Below are positions 10,947 through 23,430 of a stretch of 64,000 nt of DNA, piece after piece (position 1 is the stretch's first letter; each line of letters opens with the position of its first letter). The translations under genes and the position numbers were made by a program. Source of the DNA: Trichobilharzia szidati (taxonomy: Eukaryota; Platyhelminthes; Trematoda; Strigeidida; Schistosomatidae); the NCBI GenBank assembly GCA_944472155.2, contig OX235272.1, forward strand, positions 19,886,354-19,950,353. Direction: 5' to 3'. The notes beneath the pieces are model-generated. The model worked only from the letters and a program-made list of their open reading frames with translations. It had not been told where the DNA came from and made no database searches.

Positions 10947-10975
10947 CTACAATGTAGAACAAAAATCCAAATGAA
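10947..10975 (-). promoter_or_regulatory. candidate 3' splice site directly before the AQR start codon
   Basis: Read on the minus strand, a T-rich run is followed by ATTGTAG and then the AQR ATG with no gap. It looks like a 3' splice site. It could join a non-coding 5' exon, or accept the schistosome spliced leader, which is known to end in AUG and would here add an in-frame Met. It could equally be chance, because the TAG also serves as the upstream in-frame stop. Confidence 0.35.
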
Positions 10976-13399
10976 TTTTATGACCACAGATAAGATGAGT
11001 CAACCTGTATACAGCCTATATGACTGGCATGTAAGCTACTTTTAAGTTTGATGTTAAGTGTCTGAACAAGGCGGTAATATTTCAATGAGCGATGTTATTT
11101 CTACACTGACTTTGGAAGTCTTAACACTTTCTAAGACAGTGCATGGTAATGTTACTTCCTATGCTGACACTATCCGGATTTTTCCAGCAGTTCTGATTAT
11201 ATTTGCAAATCCCTAGAAATAGTTCGAGGGAATATAGAGGTGATCAGTGCACGACCAGACCTGTATATACATATTTGAAGGAATCTACTTCATACGAATT
11301 AGATCCCGAACACAAACTCTGCACATTAACAAAAATTTAACACGCACTACGGTTTCTAAAATTTAAAAACGGTAGAAGGTAGCGAAAACAGACAAATTCA
11401 TTACTGAAATCTCCTAGTATATCAAGCAATGTTCTCAAGCATGAAAGTAGCGTACCTCTTAATATTTGCTCGACCTTCACTTCCTATGTCCAATATTACT
11501 TTTAAAAGCTTATGTTAACTAAATCAATTTCTTTATGCTGGTTTTTTGACAGTAAGATAAAAGTTCGTGATTTTGAATAAACTTCTGCGTAAATTGTCCT
11601 GCTACTCGAGAGTCAAAGCTTATGCTGACTCCAAAGAGGTGGCGTGGGGATTGATTACATGTTGTTTGTGCCATGCGGTGTCTTAAGACTGTGACACTAC
11701 TGTGAATGCAGTTGATCCTTTCATGAGCTACTTGTCCGATATAGAGGAAAAGAGATATAATAGTAATAACAACAGATATAATTAGAGTGGGTTACGTAGA
11801 CTTAAAAATTAGAAACTACAGACAGATGGGTAATGAAGTTTGATAATTACAAAATAAACAATTCAAAAGGATTAAAACAACAACAGAATGAGTGAATAAA
11901 TAGGTGCATCGGTCAGAAGAGTGAAATAAGGGAGAATGTACAGCCGTAAAGGACGAGTTTAAAAGTGTGTAGTGTGTGACCTTAAGAGAATAGACCATTT
12001 GGACGCAGTCTCTGTGTCGCTTCATGATCATCCAGCCTTCTCCTACAGTTTTCCGCCGGTGCTACAGTGGCCATGGCTGAAGGTGGAGTTCCACGAGTAG
12101 CCCACTCAAAACGAAGGGAAATGGAGGTACACTCGTGTCTTTTCTATCTGACGAGGTTTGCCTCGAAGAACTCTGCAGTGAATTCGTAGCAGAATACCAT
12201 TTTTAGGGTGATTTTAGTCATTTGTGCTCTCGTAGGTGGTAATTCGGTCATTCTTAAACCGGAGGTAGCTAGGTGGGAAAAGCCCTAATTTCATTAGCCT
12301 TCAGTCGTATGTTTTATTCTTGAGACCAAACACCCCCTATTATCGGCTGTCTTTGGGAACCTTCCAAAAGATTGGCATCCCTTCCAGGTAACTGGGGAAC
12401 AAGTATATTGTACAATTCAAGGTGTGATCTTATGTATAATTTGTGCAGCAGTGGGAAAATTAAGGAATAACCACATCTAACTCTCTATGCGTAAAGTGTA
12501 TAACTGTACATCTTCGCGTGGCATCACCCATGTAATTCCCTCCAACATCCTTCTTTTCCGCTAGACCGAGACTTAAGTCGTTACATAGAGGGTAAATTAA
12601 TAATAATAATTTATATTTCGTATAAACAGGTAAGTTTACATGAAATGCATGCCATTTTTACAGGCACGATCAATTATGTTACGAATTACAATTGTGAATT
12701 AGCATACATTGTCACTTTTTTAAAAAGTTCAAATTGTTGAATTATATAGTACAAGCAATCGGAACAGATTCTTATTATTGTTAATTTGTAAATCTTTCAC
12801 GAAGGTCTCCATCGAAGTTGGGCGAGACAACCCAAACTTCGTTCCATTTCCTGATGATGAGAGTAATGGCCCATCAATAAACAAAATATATATGTGATTG
12901 AGTACTGTGACCCCACGTGCTTGAACGTTATTTCAGGAAGAGGAGGAAATCCTGCACAGCTACAAAGTGGTATAAAATGCAATCATGAATAATACATTAC
13001 TGGAAGTATATTTACAAGAAAATACAAGAATAAGCTTTACAGTACTTGATATGATAGTGCACATTTGCAATGTATGATGCTGACCATATTGGTTTCACCG
13101 TAGAAAACTATGACTTTTTCTATGAAAATAAAGTTATTCTCAAACATGAGTGCTGTTGTTATGCTTTTTTTATTATCTTTTTATTATTTATTTTTATTTT
13201 TTTTTTTAACCATCAGAGCAACCGAACTTTATGCGAGAGAAGAGTGTGAATGAGAAAAAAGAAAAACAAAAGAGTAAATTTCAGCTTTACTAAAGGCCTA
13301 GGAAGTTGAGATAAAATAGAGTATAATAGTAATTAGGTAGAAGGATTATCGTGAAGTATATAAGTGACATTTCAGGGAGAAGTGGCTAGAAGGATTAGA
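10976..13399. other. intergenic, upstream of AQR; no gene
   Basis: The upstream flank of AQR, where its promoter would lie; I see no convincing core element. An (ATA)n run occurs at 12597-12612. Several blocks (about 12040-12420) are less AT-rich and may be an unrecognised old repeat. Confidence 0.4.
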
Positions 13400-13735
13400 A
13401 CCTGTTCAATATGGCGACCTGTTGGATGTCTGGCGAACTTGTGTATGGCCCATGGGATAACATCTTGACAAAAAATTGAGCAGGCTTGTAGATGTTAGGA
13501 GCGAAAGCACTGTTATTTTTTTTACAAGCTAAAACTGTACAGTCATTATTGTTTTAGTTTTTTAAATTTTTTTATACATCCAGTATCTAAACTCATGTTT
13601 AATTCTCGAGCTGCCAAAATAATGCATGTTGCTGTCCTACAGATCGGAGCGATTCACATTTGTGACCACTACCAAATCTGCTGATCAGCATGCACCACCC
13701 TCCCTCCTTTTTGACATTAAGCTCTGAGAACTTTT
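13400..13735 (+). repeat. dispersed repeat G, copy 1
   Basis: Shares ATCTTGACAAAAAA, GCTGTCC and GCGATTCACATTTGTGACCAC (read as GCGATTCACATTTG then TGACCAC) with 18175-18430, in the same order and spacing. The family is unknown and there is no ORF. Confidence 0.55.
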
Positions 13736-13917
13736 ACAATGACTGCAGTTGTAATATTGGATTGCTTTGACTCCGTCCCAATCATACAGTATGCTGCACA
13801 TTAACAGCTTTCATGACAAGTGCTTTCCATTAGGTCATATGGCACAATAATACCAGAGGACATTGTTAGCAGTATTATCATCATACAAGTGAACAAGTGG
13901 ATTACTAGAAGAGACTA

Positions 13918-14640
13918 AGAAATTAGGTTTCCCTTAAGAGTTATGAAGTATAAAAATAGCTAATATTAGAGCAACTAAGTTATATTCTATTTGGCAGGGT
14001 GTTATGAGTAGTGGAACAATTAGTGATAAATTTATGTAAAGTGGTTTTGAGTAAGGCAACTGATTAGCAGAACTTGTTATGCTAAATTTTCACAACCGAT
14101 TTTATATGGTGTGCATTACACATTGCAAAGTGACTCATCAATTGCATAATGGAAAAATACTACATAGTTTCAACAATATGAATTTTTTACAAAATTACAT
14201 GAAAATGAGTAACTGTTGACTGAAGACAGTCATTTCAACTCAAAAATAGTACTACCAATATTAATAATATATTTGTAGCAGACGCCTACGAAATTGTATT
14301 TAAGAAGTATGAAGCATAGAAGTAGCTAGTATTACAGCAACTAAGTTGAAGTCTATTTAGCAGAGTAAAAAGTGTAGTGGAACAATTAGTGATAAAATTA
14401 TGTATAATGATCCTGAAGAAAACAGCCGGTTAACAGAGCTAGTTATGCTAAATTTTTTATGACCGATTTTCATACGGTGCACATTAGATATTGCAAAGTA
14501 ACCCTTCAACTTATATAATGTTAAAAATACTGCGAAATATTACAAAGATTATTCGTTTTAGGAAGGTGTATGAGAAAAGGTGGCTATTGGCTGAGTAAAG
14601 TCATTCAGACAAAAAATAGCATTGTATTATTAACTGTATA
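13918..14640. repeat. diverged tandem duplication, two ~365-bp units
   Basis: Unit 1 (about 13918-14280) and unit 2 (about 14281-14640) share, in order, AGCAACTAAGTT, GGAACAATTAGTGATAAA, AGTTATGCTAAATTTT or close variants, CCGATTTT, TTGCAAAGT and the AGTCATT...AAAAATAG block. No ORF. It lies just beyond the 3' end of the CR1-like element and could be its 3' UTR. Confidence 0.65.
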
Positions 14641-14879
14641 TACATATGTAAAATATTAAAAGGTGTGGTTGCTAATATAATTGTTTCTAGAAGTAATTAT
14701 ATTAACATAACTTACTGAAGTCTATACAGAAAGGAAAATCAGTAAATTAGTTAAACGTTCGCTGCGTAAGTAGTAGGGTCGAGTTATATGTAACTGACTA
14801 AGCTGAAGACTGGACCTGCTTTTACTTACCATTTTACCAACATTTGTGGTCCTTTAGACAAGCTAGGGTGGAAATGTTA

Positions 14880-16215
14880 ATGTGTCTCTCTAGGCTCCGT
14901 TTAAACCCACTGGGGTTTTCAAAACATCCAATTTCAGATGGTAGTTGGTATTAAAGAGTGCAATATTTAATGGTGAAAAAGTTTGCTCTAATTGATTTTC
15001 TGTGGGTAGCCGCGTTGACAAGGTAGTTGTGGTTTCGCAGCTGATATGATTTAATATTTTCCCACGTTATGGATGAGTTACTATAACAGTGTTTTCTTAT
15101 GACTTTGAATAGTTGAAATAAGTTGCACTTCACTCCTTTTAACCACAGAGGTTCTAAATTCAGACGCATGCACCTGTCAACATATTCCACTGGTTGGTCA
15201 AACCCTATTATGCGTTTCGTTAGGAATCTCTGAACACTTTCGATTTTTTTTCGGTCTGCAGACCTTAGGTTACTATACAGGAGAGCACAATATTCAAGTT
15301 TGGGGCGGATACATGTTCTATATATAGCTAATCTTGCTTCTTGGGTGTAGAAGTTACGCAGCACAAAGCCAATTAGTCGTTTACAGTCGGATACAACCTT
15401 ATTTGCATGATCGGAGAAGGTTAGATCTGAGTATGTTATCCCGAGATTTGTGACCGTGTTCAGTTTCGAGAGGAGCTTACCATACATATATAGGCACATT
15501 CTCGGTTTCCAGCGTCCCAGGTGGGCTATACCGCACTTGTCTGGGTTGAAAGTCAGTTGCCACTTTTCGCTCTAATCGCCTAGATTGTTTAAGTCATGTT
15601 GGATCTTGCTTTCGACGCTCATATCATCGTACCCATAATCATATACTATCTTGAGGTCATCTGCAAAGAGGTATGGCTTGCCATACTTGATCACAGAGAC
15701 TATGTCATTTATAAATAAGAGGAATAGAATAGGGCCAAGAACACTACCCTGTATTACACCACTAGTTATCAGCTTTGATGAAGACAGCTGGTGGTTGATT
15801 TTCACTAATTGCTCCCTTTCTGTGAGAAAAGAATCTATCCATTTGACAGGTTTCCCGGTTATTCCGTAGGATAGGAGTTTTGTTATGAGTCTGATATGTG
15901 GGACTTTATCGAAGGCCTTGCTAACGTCGAGAAATAATGTTGTTACCGAATGCCCATTATCAGTGCATTGTGTAATGTAGTCAAAATAATCTAAGTGGCA
16001 AGTAATTCACGACCTTCTACTTAAGAAACCGTATTGGGATGGGGATAGTAGGTCATTTGACAGCAAGTACTGAATGATTTGAGTCTTTACTATCTTTTCC
16101 ATTACACGTGAAACTACAGACGTGATGTTTATGAGGCGGTAGTTGTTGATATCAGCTATAGCCCCGCATTTATGGATAGGTACAATACACTGTGTGGTTC
16201 ACAGATGCATGGCTG
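14880..16215 (-). mobile_element. CR1-clade LINE reverse transcriptase, nearly readable relic
   Basis: On the minus strand the RT fingers are visible in frame pieces (VSKVMEKIVK, LDVSKAFDKVPH for motif A). The frame at 15572-15805 then gives GVIQGSVLGPILFLLFINDI (motif B) and YLFADDLKIVYD (motif C, FADD intact). A TAG at about 15572 replaces the Trp of GDWSEKW. The frame 14951-15499 continues the thumb (NLGITYSDLTFSDH, IYRTCIRPKLEYCALLYS). Two further breaks occur upstream. The spectrum fits the SR1/Perere-type CR1 elements of schistosomes. The upstream endonuclease is missing. Confidence 0.85.
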
Positions 16216-17814
16216 CACTTTGTATTTTTTCAGATTAAAAGCTGCACAAGCAATCGTCCCCCCAAAAGTCTCAAATCTGCCTGCAGACTATCTGGGCCTG
16301 CTCAAATTTTCATTGCTCTCCATGTCTCTGCGCTGATAACTTAAAGATGAGTCGAGCGGTTTTGATTGCTTGGCTTGTCACCAGTAAAAATAAAAGCATG
16401 AAGGGCCCTAGATTAGAATCCTGCGAAACTTCCGTTGCCAAAATGTGCCAGGATATGCGGACACGCTAACTCCAGTCCAGAATTTCCTTCCGTTTAGGTA
16501 GTTCTCCAACTATGAGAGAGGCACGTCACCACCCTATCGTGTATAATAATATATTCTCATTTGTTCGTACTCGAGGGATGCCAGTTTAAAGGCGTTCCTA
16601 ATTTTTCAGACAGCATTTAGGCGCAGTAAGCATACTTACAATTATCCTGTTGATCAGGATACATGAAAGGTAATGGAATAATATAAGTAAGGTTATTTTA
16701 AAAAGATGAAAGCAACTTACATGATGTAATCCTAGGCATCTAACAAAATGCGCGTAATGATTGAGGGTTACGTTACAATTGGAAGCTATGGTAAACTATT
16801 CATAAAAAGGTAAAATTACCATTTTGAAAGTCAATTAGTGCACCGATCACAGTGTCTGCGGTAATATTATCTGCAGGGGGCTCACCACAGTAGTCGGTGT
16901 CCAGTTAAACGTGTAAAGAAGTTCTGTCATAAGTGGTCTTTCGCTCTGAGGTTGCATTTCAAAGTTTAATTAGTGTTACTCACCTTCCGTCGTCGTAAAC
17001 TGTTCGTGAGTTATCTACCTGAAAAAACCCTGTTGCATCATCTACACTCCAAAGAGATGTTTGGTTTCCCGTCCGGAACACTTGTACTAAATTATCAACT
17101 TGAGTCGGACATTCCCTCTGAATCACATAGAAAGGGTTTCACTACCAACATGGGAAATGTTTACCGTATTTTTAACATATTTCTCGCAGTGTATAATTCA
17201 TAGTTTCGTAACACAATGAGTAATGTGACAGCCATCATATTTTTATGCAGTAAAAGCAGGTCGATATAAACGTTAAATCATATGGCCGTAGCCAAGGTCG
17301 TCTTCAAGGTTGAGTGTCATTTCATACTTTGTTTCCTTTCGTGCTGGTAGTTTCAGTCACCCTATGGACGATCACTGCTTAGGTTAATGCTGTTTCTTCG
17401 AGTTCTCGGAAGCCATATTAGGGAGAACTGAACATTCTAAGGAACTGTAAATTGGAGTAAAACAAAGATAGCGATAATATAACATTAAAAATACAATTAC
17501 AGAGGGTAAACATGAAGGAGCTATTTCGTCTTTTCAGTTATAACGTACGCTTGCAATGTACAATGCTAAACAAATTGGTCTGATTATCGAACCTTGATAT
17601 ATAGACCTAATCTTCTACATGTCTTTTTGCAGGCCCGTTCGTATTTCTCTCACCATTCTTATAACCCCTGAAATCCTATTGGTTGTTCACTGTTTAATTT
17701 ATCAGCGACATAAGTACTTCTTAAGGTCACTTTAAACTTTTATATATGCAAGCGCTGTCAACCTTTTTTGGACTGTTGTAATGAGACGGCAAAAGCTGTT
17801 CCATCAACACCCAG
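16216..17814. other. no gene or repeat recognised
   Basis: Open frames here (for example 16973-17203) have no family resemblance or splice context. Confidence 0.4.
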
Positions 17815-17930
17815 CCATTTCTTCCGTCTTTGAGTGTGGTGGTTTTATTGTTAATGTTGTCGTTGACGTGCAATTAGGACAGATTACCCAGAGCACTGTT
17901 AGTGTTCGTCCATAGTTTACTAGGTCGTAG
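17815..17930 (+). repeat. dispersed repeat F, copy 1
   Basis: Shares GTTGACGTGCAATTAGGACAG (as GTTGACGTGC, then ATTAGGACAGATTA) and the following block with 31800-31915. Family unknown. Confidence 0.5.
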
Positions 17931-18174
17931 TTCAGGTCGCAACAAATGAAAATATAGCTTTCTTCCAACAAACTGTTAGTTGTGAATAAATAATTTTTGC
18001 CCCAGCACAGCCAAACTTTAAGGAAGCACGGGATACAAATGAATAGAGTAAGTTTTAGCTTTTCGAAAGATTGGACAGTTAAGGTATGACAGAGTGTAAT
18101 AGTTCTCATGTAGAAAATATTAAGAAGTATATAATTGGTAGTTTATTCAGGAACAGCTCCAAAGAACACGTAGG

Positions 18175-18430
18175 ACATACCGATCCGTGACATGTCTCAC
18201 GCATCTGTGTGGGACCCACAGGATCACATCTTGACAAAAAACCGACACAACTCATAGGTGTTTTAGGCGGAAGCATTACTTGTTACTTTTATCTAAACGA
18301 TTATTATTGCTTCTTAAGATTGGGATATAGACTCATTTCTAATTTCGGACCGTCAAAAAGCCTATTGCTGTCCAAAGAAATGAGGCGATTCACATTTGTG
18401 ACCACCAGCATGCGCCACTCTCACTCCATA
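18175..18430 (+). repeat. dispersed repeat G, copy 2
   Basis: Matches 13400-13735 at ATCTTGACAAAAAA, the GCTGTCC region and GATTCACATTTGTGACCAC. Confidence 0.55.
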
Positions 18431-18811
18431 CTTACGAAAATCGCTATTATATTTTTTGCCAAATAAAGTAATAATCTGTGTGTGGCCTTTTAATGTTTTA
18501 GACGGTCTTCATTAGGGTTACTTTACATGCTTAAGGATTTTAACTGCATCTTGAGGGCTTTCACCACGCTAACAGTAGCCCACAAAACCGCCTCTATTCT
18601 ACTTGAGCGAATATAAAAGTAACCTATCAGGGTTTACTATTTCACTAGTTTTCTTGCCAGTCCGGAACTCCGTAATGTAGTAGAGTTTGGAGATGGGGCT
18701 GGCCATCCTACTTCGGAATATTGACCCAGTTTATATAGAAACTTCGAAGCACAACAAAACAAAAAAACTTGTTCTTCACCTAATTCGCTAGAAATGACGC
18801 AAGCTGGTGTT

Positions 18812-20790
18812 GCCATTCGATGAAGGCCAGGTTAAACGTGGAAAAGTGGAATGTTCGCATGATGTATGAAGCTATAAAGGCTATTCAAGTTCACAAAGAA
18901 ATGAGAAGATTTGGCACAGAAGTTCTGGAAAACCATGAGAGCAGATGGAATGGAAGTGGACTCTCAAAACTTTTAACTGGAGTATTAATAATCTACTCCC
19001 ACCACCCAGAAGAAAACTACGAGGGCACCAAAGGAGCGGCCAAATCTTTAATATAGTCGGAATCAATCTTCATCTGTAGGCTAATTACGTCAAAATTCAA
19101 CTCGATACGAAAAATGGTCATAATAGCTTAATCCAACATGCCTGGAAACCACTCAGAACAGAAGAAAGATTTCTTTAGATAGCAGCAGACAGTGATGGAC
19201 AAGAGCCCGAACAGCTGTGTAAAATCCTTAATGAGCGACATGAATACTAAATTGGGGTCAGACAATGCAGGAACAGAATGCATCATGTGTCAGAAGGCTG
19301 TCGGCGAAATGCGAACTCCTCACAGAATTCTGTGGACTCGATAACTTGGAGATTGAAGGCGGCATGTACAAGCCTAAGGATATACACGTGGCAACATGTG
19401 TTCCACCTAGCGGGCACATCAGAAATTAGGTAGACTTCTCAATCTCCAGAAATTAGGGACATGGTCGACTGGACTGAGACTGCAGAATGGAGGCAAATGA
19501 AGGCCCAGATCATTATCTAGTTCTAGGAACCTTCAAAGTCAGGCTAAATGCCTTCAAAACAGTTAAGGACCCACCAGAATTCAAGTTTAACACAGAAACT
19601 GAAGGACACTTTTCCCGCAGACATCAAAGCAGATTAAGAGACACTACGTGGTATCACTGAGGAAACCCGCTTTGAAAAGCATTGGAACTCTCTGAAGCTG
19701 ATGTTCAGGGAAACGCGTACAACTGTTCTAGGAAGAAAGAAAAGACAGGACGAGGAATGGTTCTCAGCGGACACCAGGAAGCTAACCGAAGAGAAAGGGA
19801 CAGTGAAATGGAAGACGAAACAATGCAAAGAGAGAGAATGGGTGGAGAAGCTGAGCTCACTGAATATGCCACTAAATAAAGAAGTGAAGAAGAGTGCTAG
19901 GAAAGACCGTTGTACCAGATAACCAGGTTTCTCTTCAGGGAAAGGTCAATGTAGGCGAAACCTAAGAAAGATGTTCAAGGGAATTTAATTACCAAGTAGG
20001 AGAGATAGATAGAACAATAGGCTGACCACTTCATAGTACTCTTGAATCGACCATCACCCTCAAATCGCCTAGAAATACCACCATCCACAGCACGCACAGG
20101 ACTGCCAGCGGACACTGATTCTAGAACAAAATCAGAAATACTAAATGAAGTCAGGCTACTGGAAGTCGCTCATGAAGGTAGCCGAACCAGAGAGAATTCC
20201 TCCCAAAGCACTGAAAACGGACCCAGGGATCTCAGAGCACGCGTTCCAGGACTAAGCTGGATTCAGGTGAAGCAGATCGTGTGCTGATCGAACAATAAAT
20301 CTACGCATTATTGTCGAACAGAACACGCAGTGTCAATCAAATCTAGCTAGGATGAGGTAACTATCTTTTTTGACCCTGGGGCTATGATTGTCGCATGCGC
20401 CGACATAATGACCTGTGTTGGGGTATTTTCAGAGTCATGTAATCAACCAGATGTTGATTACGTATTTACAGCTAAATTTCCGTTAGTGCGGAAATGGCAT
20501 ATGCGCTCGGTATTGTGGATAATAAGGGTGGTTGCCACCACAGTTAAATCAGACTTCTTTCTCTCCTTCAGTGTGGGGAAACATTTTCGAGTCATCATTT
20601 GTATGGAGGCCCATTCTAGTCAAGTTGGACAGCAGCCAATAGAAAGTGACATTCAGTTACAACAAATCTCTACCTCAGCATCATCTAATTTGAAATGGAC
20701 TTTGACTGCTTCGACTATGAAGCGGTTTGGAAACTAGTGAAACACTATGGCCTTTCGCAAATATTTTTCAACTTCATTCAATGGCTTATA
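18812..20790 (+). mobile_element. RTE-clade LINE relic: endonuclease to RT motif A, interrupted
   Basis: The first frame, KWNVRMMYEAIKAIQVHKEM and EVLENHESRWNGSG, is the start of the RTE apurinic endonuclease domain (intact family form begins with a WNVRTMYE motif). At 19690-19930 the linker reads VLGRKKRQDEEWFSADTRKL. At 20042-20200 LNRPSPSNRLEIPPS and TKSEILNEVRLL precede the RT. RIIVEQ (20305) and FDYEAVWKLVKHYG (20705) are RT motif A surroundings. About 340 bp of unrelated DNA (20345-20680) separates the last two blocks. Many stops and frameshifts are present. Confidence 0.75.
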
Positions 20791-21207
20791 TGATAGTGTC
20801 ACATGTACAATAATATATATTTCACATAAATTAAGCATTCACGTGATTGACATACCGTTTGTACGGGCATGATCATATTTGACAAGTGCAATTTGAAATA
20901 GAACACTTTTTTATGACATTAAAAATTGGAAATATGAAAAAACCTCTAAAAACTTTATGAGAATGGATTACAATATATTGGTTCAAGTCTAAATTATAAT
21001 CTATAATATATTTACAGTCAGTCAGATTCATGCGGGAATTACGAAATGTTGCGTTAATGGAAGGTGAGAAGAGAGGTGGTGCACAGGTGCTAGAGTAAGA
21101 CATACAGTATACAGGCCTTGTGATCATTATCATTTTATCAATTAATAAGGGTTCAAAAATTTATAAAACTCCACAGTAGAGGGTAAGTACATCATTATGG
21201 GTAAATT
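20791..21207. other. no gene recognised
   Basis: AT-rich, no motif found on either strand. Confidence 0.4.
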
Positions 21208-21300
21208 TTATTTTGATAGAGTCTCACGGTGTTAGACAGTAATATTTACTGATGACGTTTCGAGCACAATTTATTGCTCATAATCATATCAAGTACATCA
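21208..21300 (-). mobile_element. PLE terminal sequence, solo fragment
   Basis: Minus-strand TTGATATGATTATGAGC, GCTCGAAACGTCATCAG and the GTGTGA-like end match the PLE termini at 34540-34605 and 35535-35615. No internal PLE sequence accompanies it. Confidence 0.7.
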
Positions 21301-21763
21301 TTCTTTCGGTATTATAGATACAACGGACCAACTTTGCGATGATAGACAGAATTCAGAATAGAATTTGTTCCGTTGTTCGTCGTGTGTGCCAACAATATTC
21401 TGAATAACGCTCAAGTAATACAAACGCAGAAAACAGCATTACTGTTCACTTGCTGTGCTTCAATGCAATACCTTCGAGAAGAGAAGAAAGAAGAAAACAG
21501 AAAAAGAGGTGCAGAGGCAGCCAGCAAATAATAATAATTTAAGCAAACAATATGCGATAACCACAGGGTTTATCCTCCTTTTTTGTTACTAAGAATTTAG
21601 AGTAACTGAGTTTTATAGTGTTACATACTAACAGTTAGTTCAAGTTTGTGGTAGTAAACAACAAAAAAACATAGAACAACAAAATTTTAAAAATATTAGG
21701 GCAAAACGAATGATGATTTTCACACCTATATAAGGTAACGGGAATAGAAATTGAAGAAGTTAG
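21301..21763. other. no gene recognised
   Basis: Purine-rich block (about 21480-21515) and (ATA) run at 21529-21540; nothing else. Confidence 0.4.
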
Positions 21764-21895
21764 ATTCAAACACCCGATATCTATGGTCGGCCTGCGAAAT
21801 TTGGGCTACCGATATCCATGCTGCAAATTCCATATTTGTACTGAAAATACGGTGTGGCATCAAGCTGTAATCAAAATAAAAAAATAAAAAATAAA
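21764..21895 (+). repeat. SINE family B, 5'-truncated
   Basis: Lacks the tRNA head; starts at ACCCGATATCTATGGTCGG and ends with CGGTGTGGCATCAAGCTG plus an A-rich tail. Confidence 0.7.
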
Positions 21896-22774
21896 AAAGT
21901 ACAAAAAATATGTAGAAGAAAAAAAAGAAGTATGATAATACTTATTTATGCTGTTGTTCTGATTTATACAGTTAGATGTCCTCCTGAAGTAGAGAAATCG
22001 TACCATGAGCTTGTTTTCAAAGAGTTTATACACAAGCTTTGGCATACAGGCAGCTTTTATTTTATTTTATTTATTTTCTTTGAAGTTATTCAAACTCAGG
22101 AGCCTTAGCAATAAAGTGCTTTCCCACAGATTAGGGTGGTTCTCTTAGGTCCCCACCATCATATCCACCACCCTACCACTTTTCAATCTGCTAGCCCCTG
22201 GCGAAATACTTCTTTTGTTTTTAGAAAAAGAATCTTTTTTTATTTCTACGTGTCATATAGACAGTTTTTGCCTTCACTAGCTAACTCAACGAAACTCATG
22301 GTATGAACGACTACTTTCAGTCAGCCATTTTGTATGTATCGTCCCTAACAGCATTTTAAAAATATATATGTACAGTAGAAAAGTAAGTTAATCAGAGATT
22401 TGCAGTCTACCTTCTAGATTTTAGTTATAAACATATGAAACGAAGGGGCAATATGAAATGGTACAAGAAGAGAAAAATACGTAAAGGTACATAGTTATGT
22501 TTAAATATGCATAAAAAGAGACAGTAGTTAATTATAACAGATGGTTCAGAAGAATACGACTACAGAGGATTATAATAACAGAACAGTAAAATAAAATCCG
22601 CTAATATTTAAGACTCACAGTGCAGTTAAGCTGATTTTTTAGACGATCCCGCGTAGGGCTGGAATTTGCGTAGACGTAGATGGTATTTACTCACAACATT
22701 AGCTAGTCACCAGAGGAGATTTTAGTCCCGGCCATATCCAGGTTGTTTATTACTCAACCTTGAGGTAGAACTCC
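21896..22774. other. no gene recognised
   Basis: An 84-codon open frame at 21854-22108 begins inside the SINE B tail and has no protein-like family signal. Confidence 0.4.
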
Positions 22775-23430
22775 TACCACACTGACAGACAGACGAAATT
22801 TGAAAGGAGTCACTTCCTTCACTAATCTAGGCAGAATCGTTTCAGTTACGAGTGGAACGAAGGAAGATGTCAAAACCAGGATCGGAAAGGCAAGGCAGAC
22901 CTTCATCACTCTGAAATCTTCTGTACCCTGTGTGAAGAACAAGATATGGATTTCCAAGACCAATGTTAGTTAAGTTAGTCCTTCTATGTGGGTCAAAAAC
23001 TTGGTGTTGGCGTCACGAAAAGTATTTCCAGAAGATTGCAGACACTTACCAACAACTGCCTTCGCTGACACCATTTCGAAAGCCAAAAAGCCAGAGGGAA
23101 TTGAAAACGATGAATTTTGGGGTCAAACTTACCAAAAACCTATTGTTCAACAATTATCCCGATGAACATGACGATAAGCTGGGAACACTTTGAGACAGTT
23201 TGGTGACATCGCGCACCAGGCCATTGTTCGAGTGGAACCTAAATGGGAAATGACAGGTTAGTGCTAGTGTCCGGCGCTAACATGGAGGAGATCGTGTCAG
23301 GAGGAGACAGGAACCTATAGGCACTCGTGAAGACGGTTAAAGAGGACTGCTGAGGACGGGACAAATCGGAGAATTGCTGTTGAAGCCCTATTTTCCAGTC
23401 GGAATCCAAGGGAACAATAATACAAATAGT
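22775..23430 (+). mobile_element. RTE LINE 3' fragment
   Basis: Frame pieces read GVTSFTNLGRIVSVTSGTKED, split as GVTSFTNLG and GTKEDVKTRIGKAR, then LLCGSKTWCW and late segments ending in the family's 3' landmark GAAGCCCTATTTTCC ... AAGGGAACAATAATA. Several frameshifts. Same family as the copies at 41, 44 and 58 kb. Confidence 0.7.

Noticed and set aside
21854..22108. Membrane-like 84-codon ORF
   Set aside because: Begins in a SINE tail, AT-driven hydrophobicity, no splice or family support.
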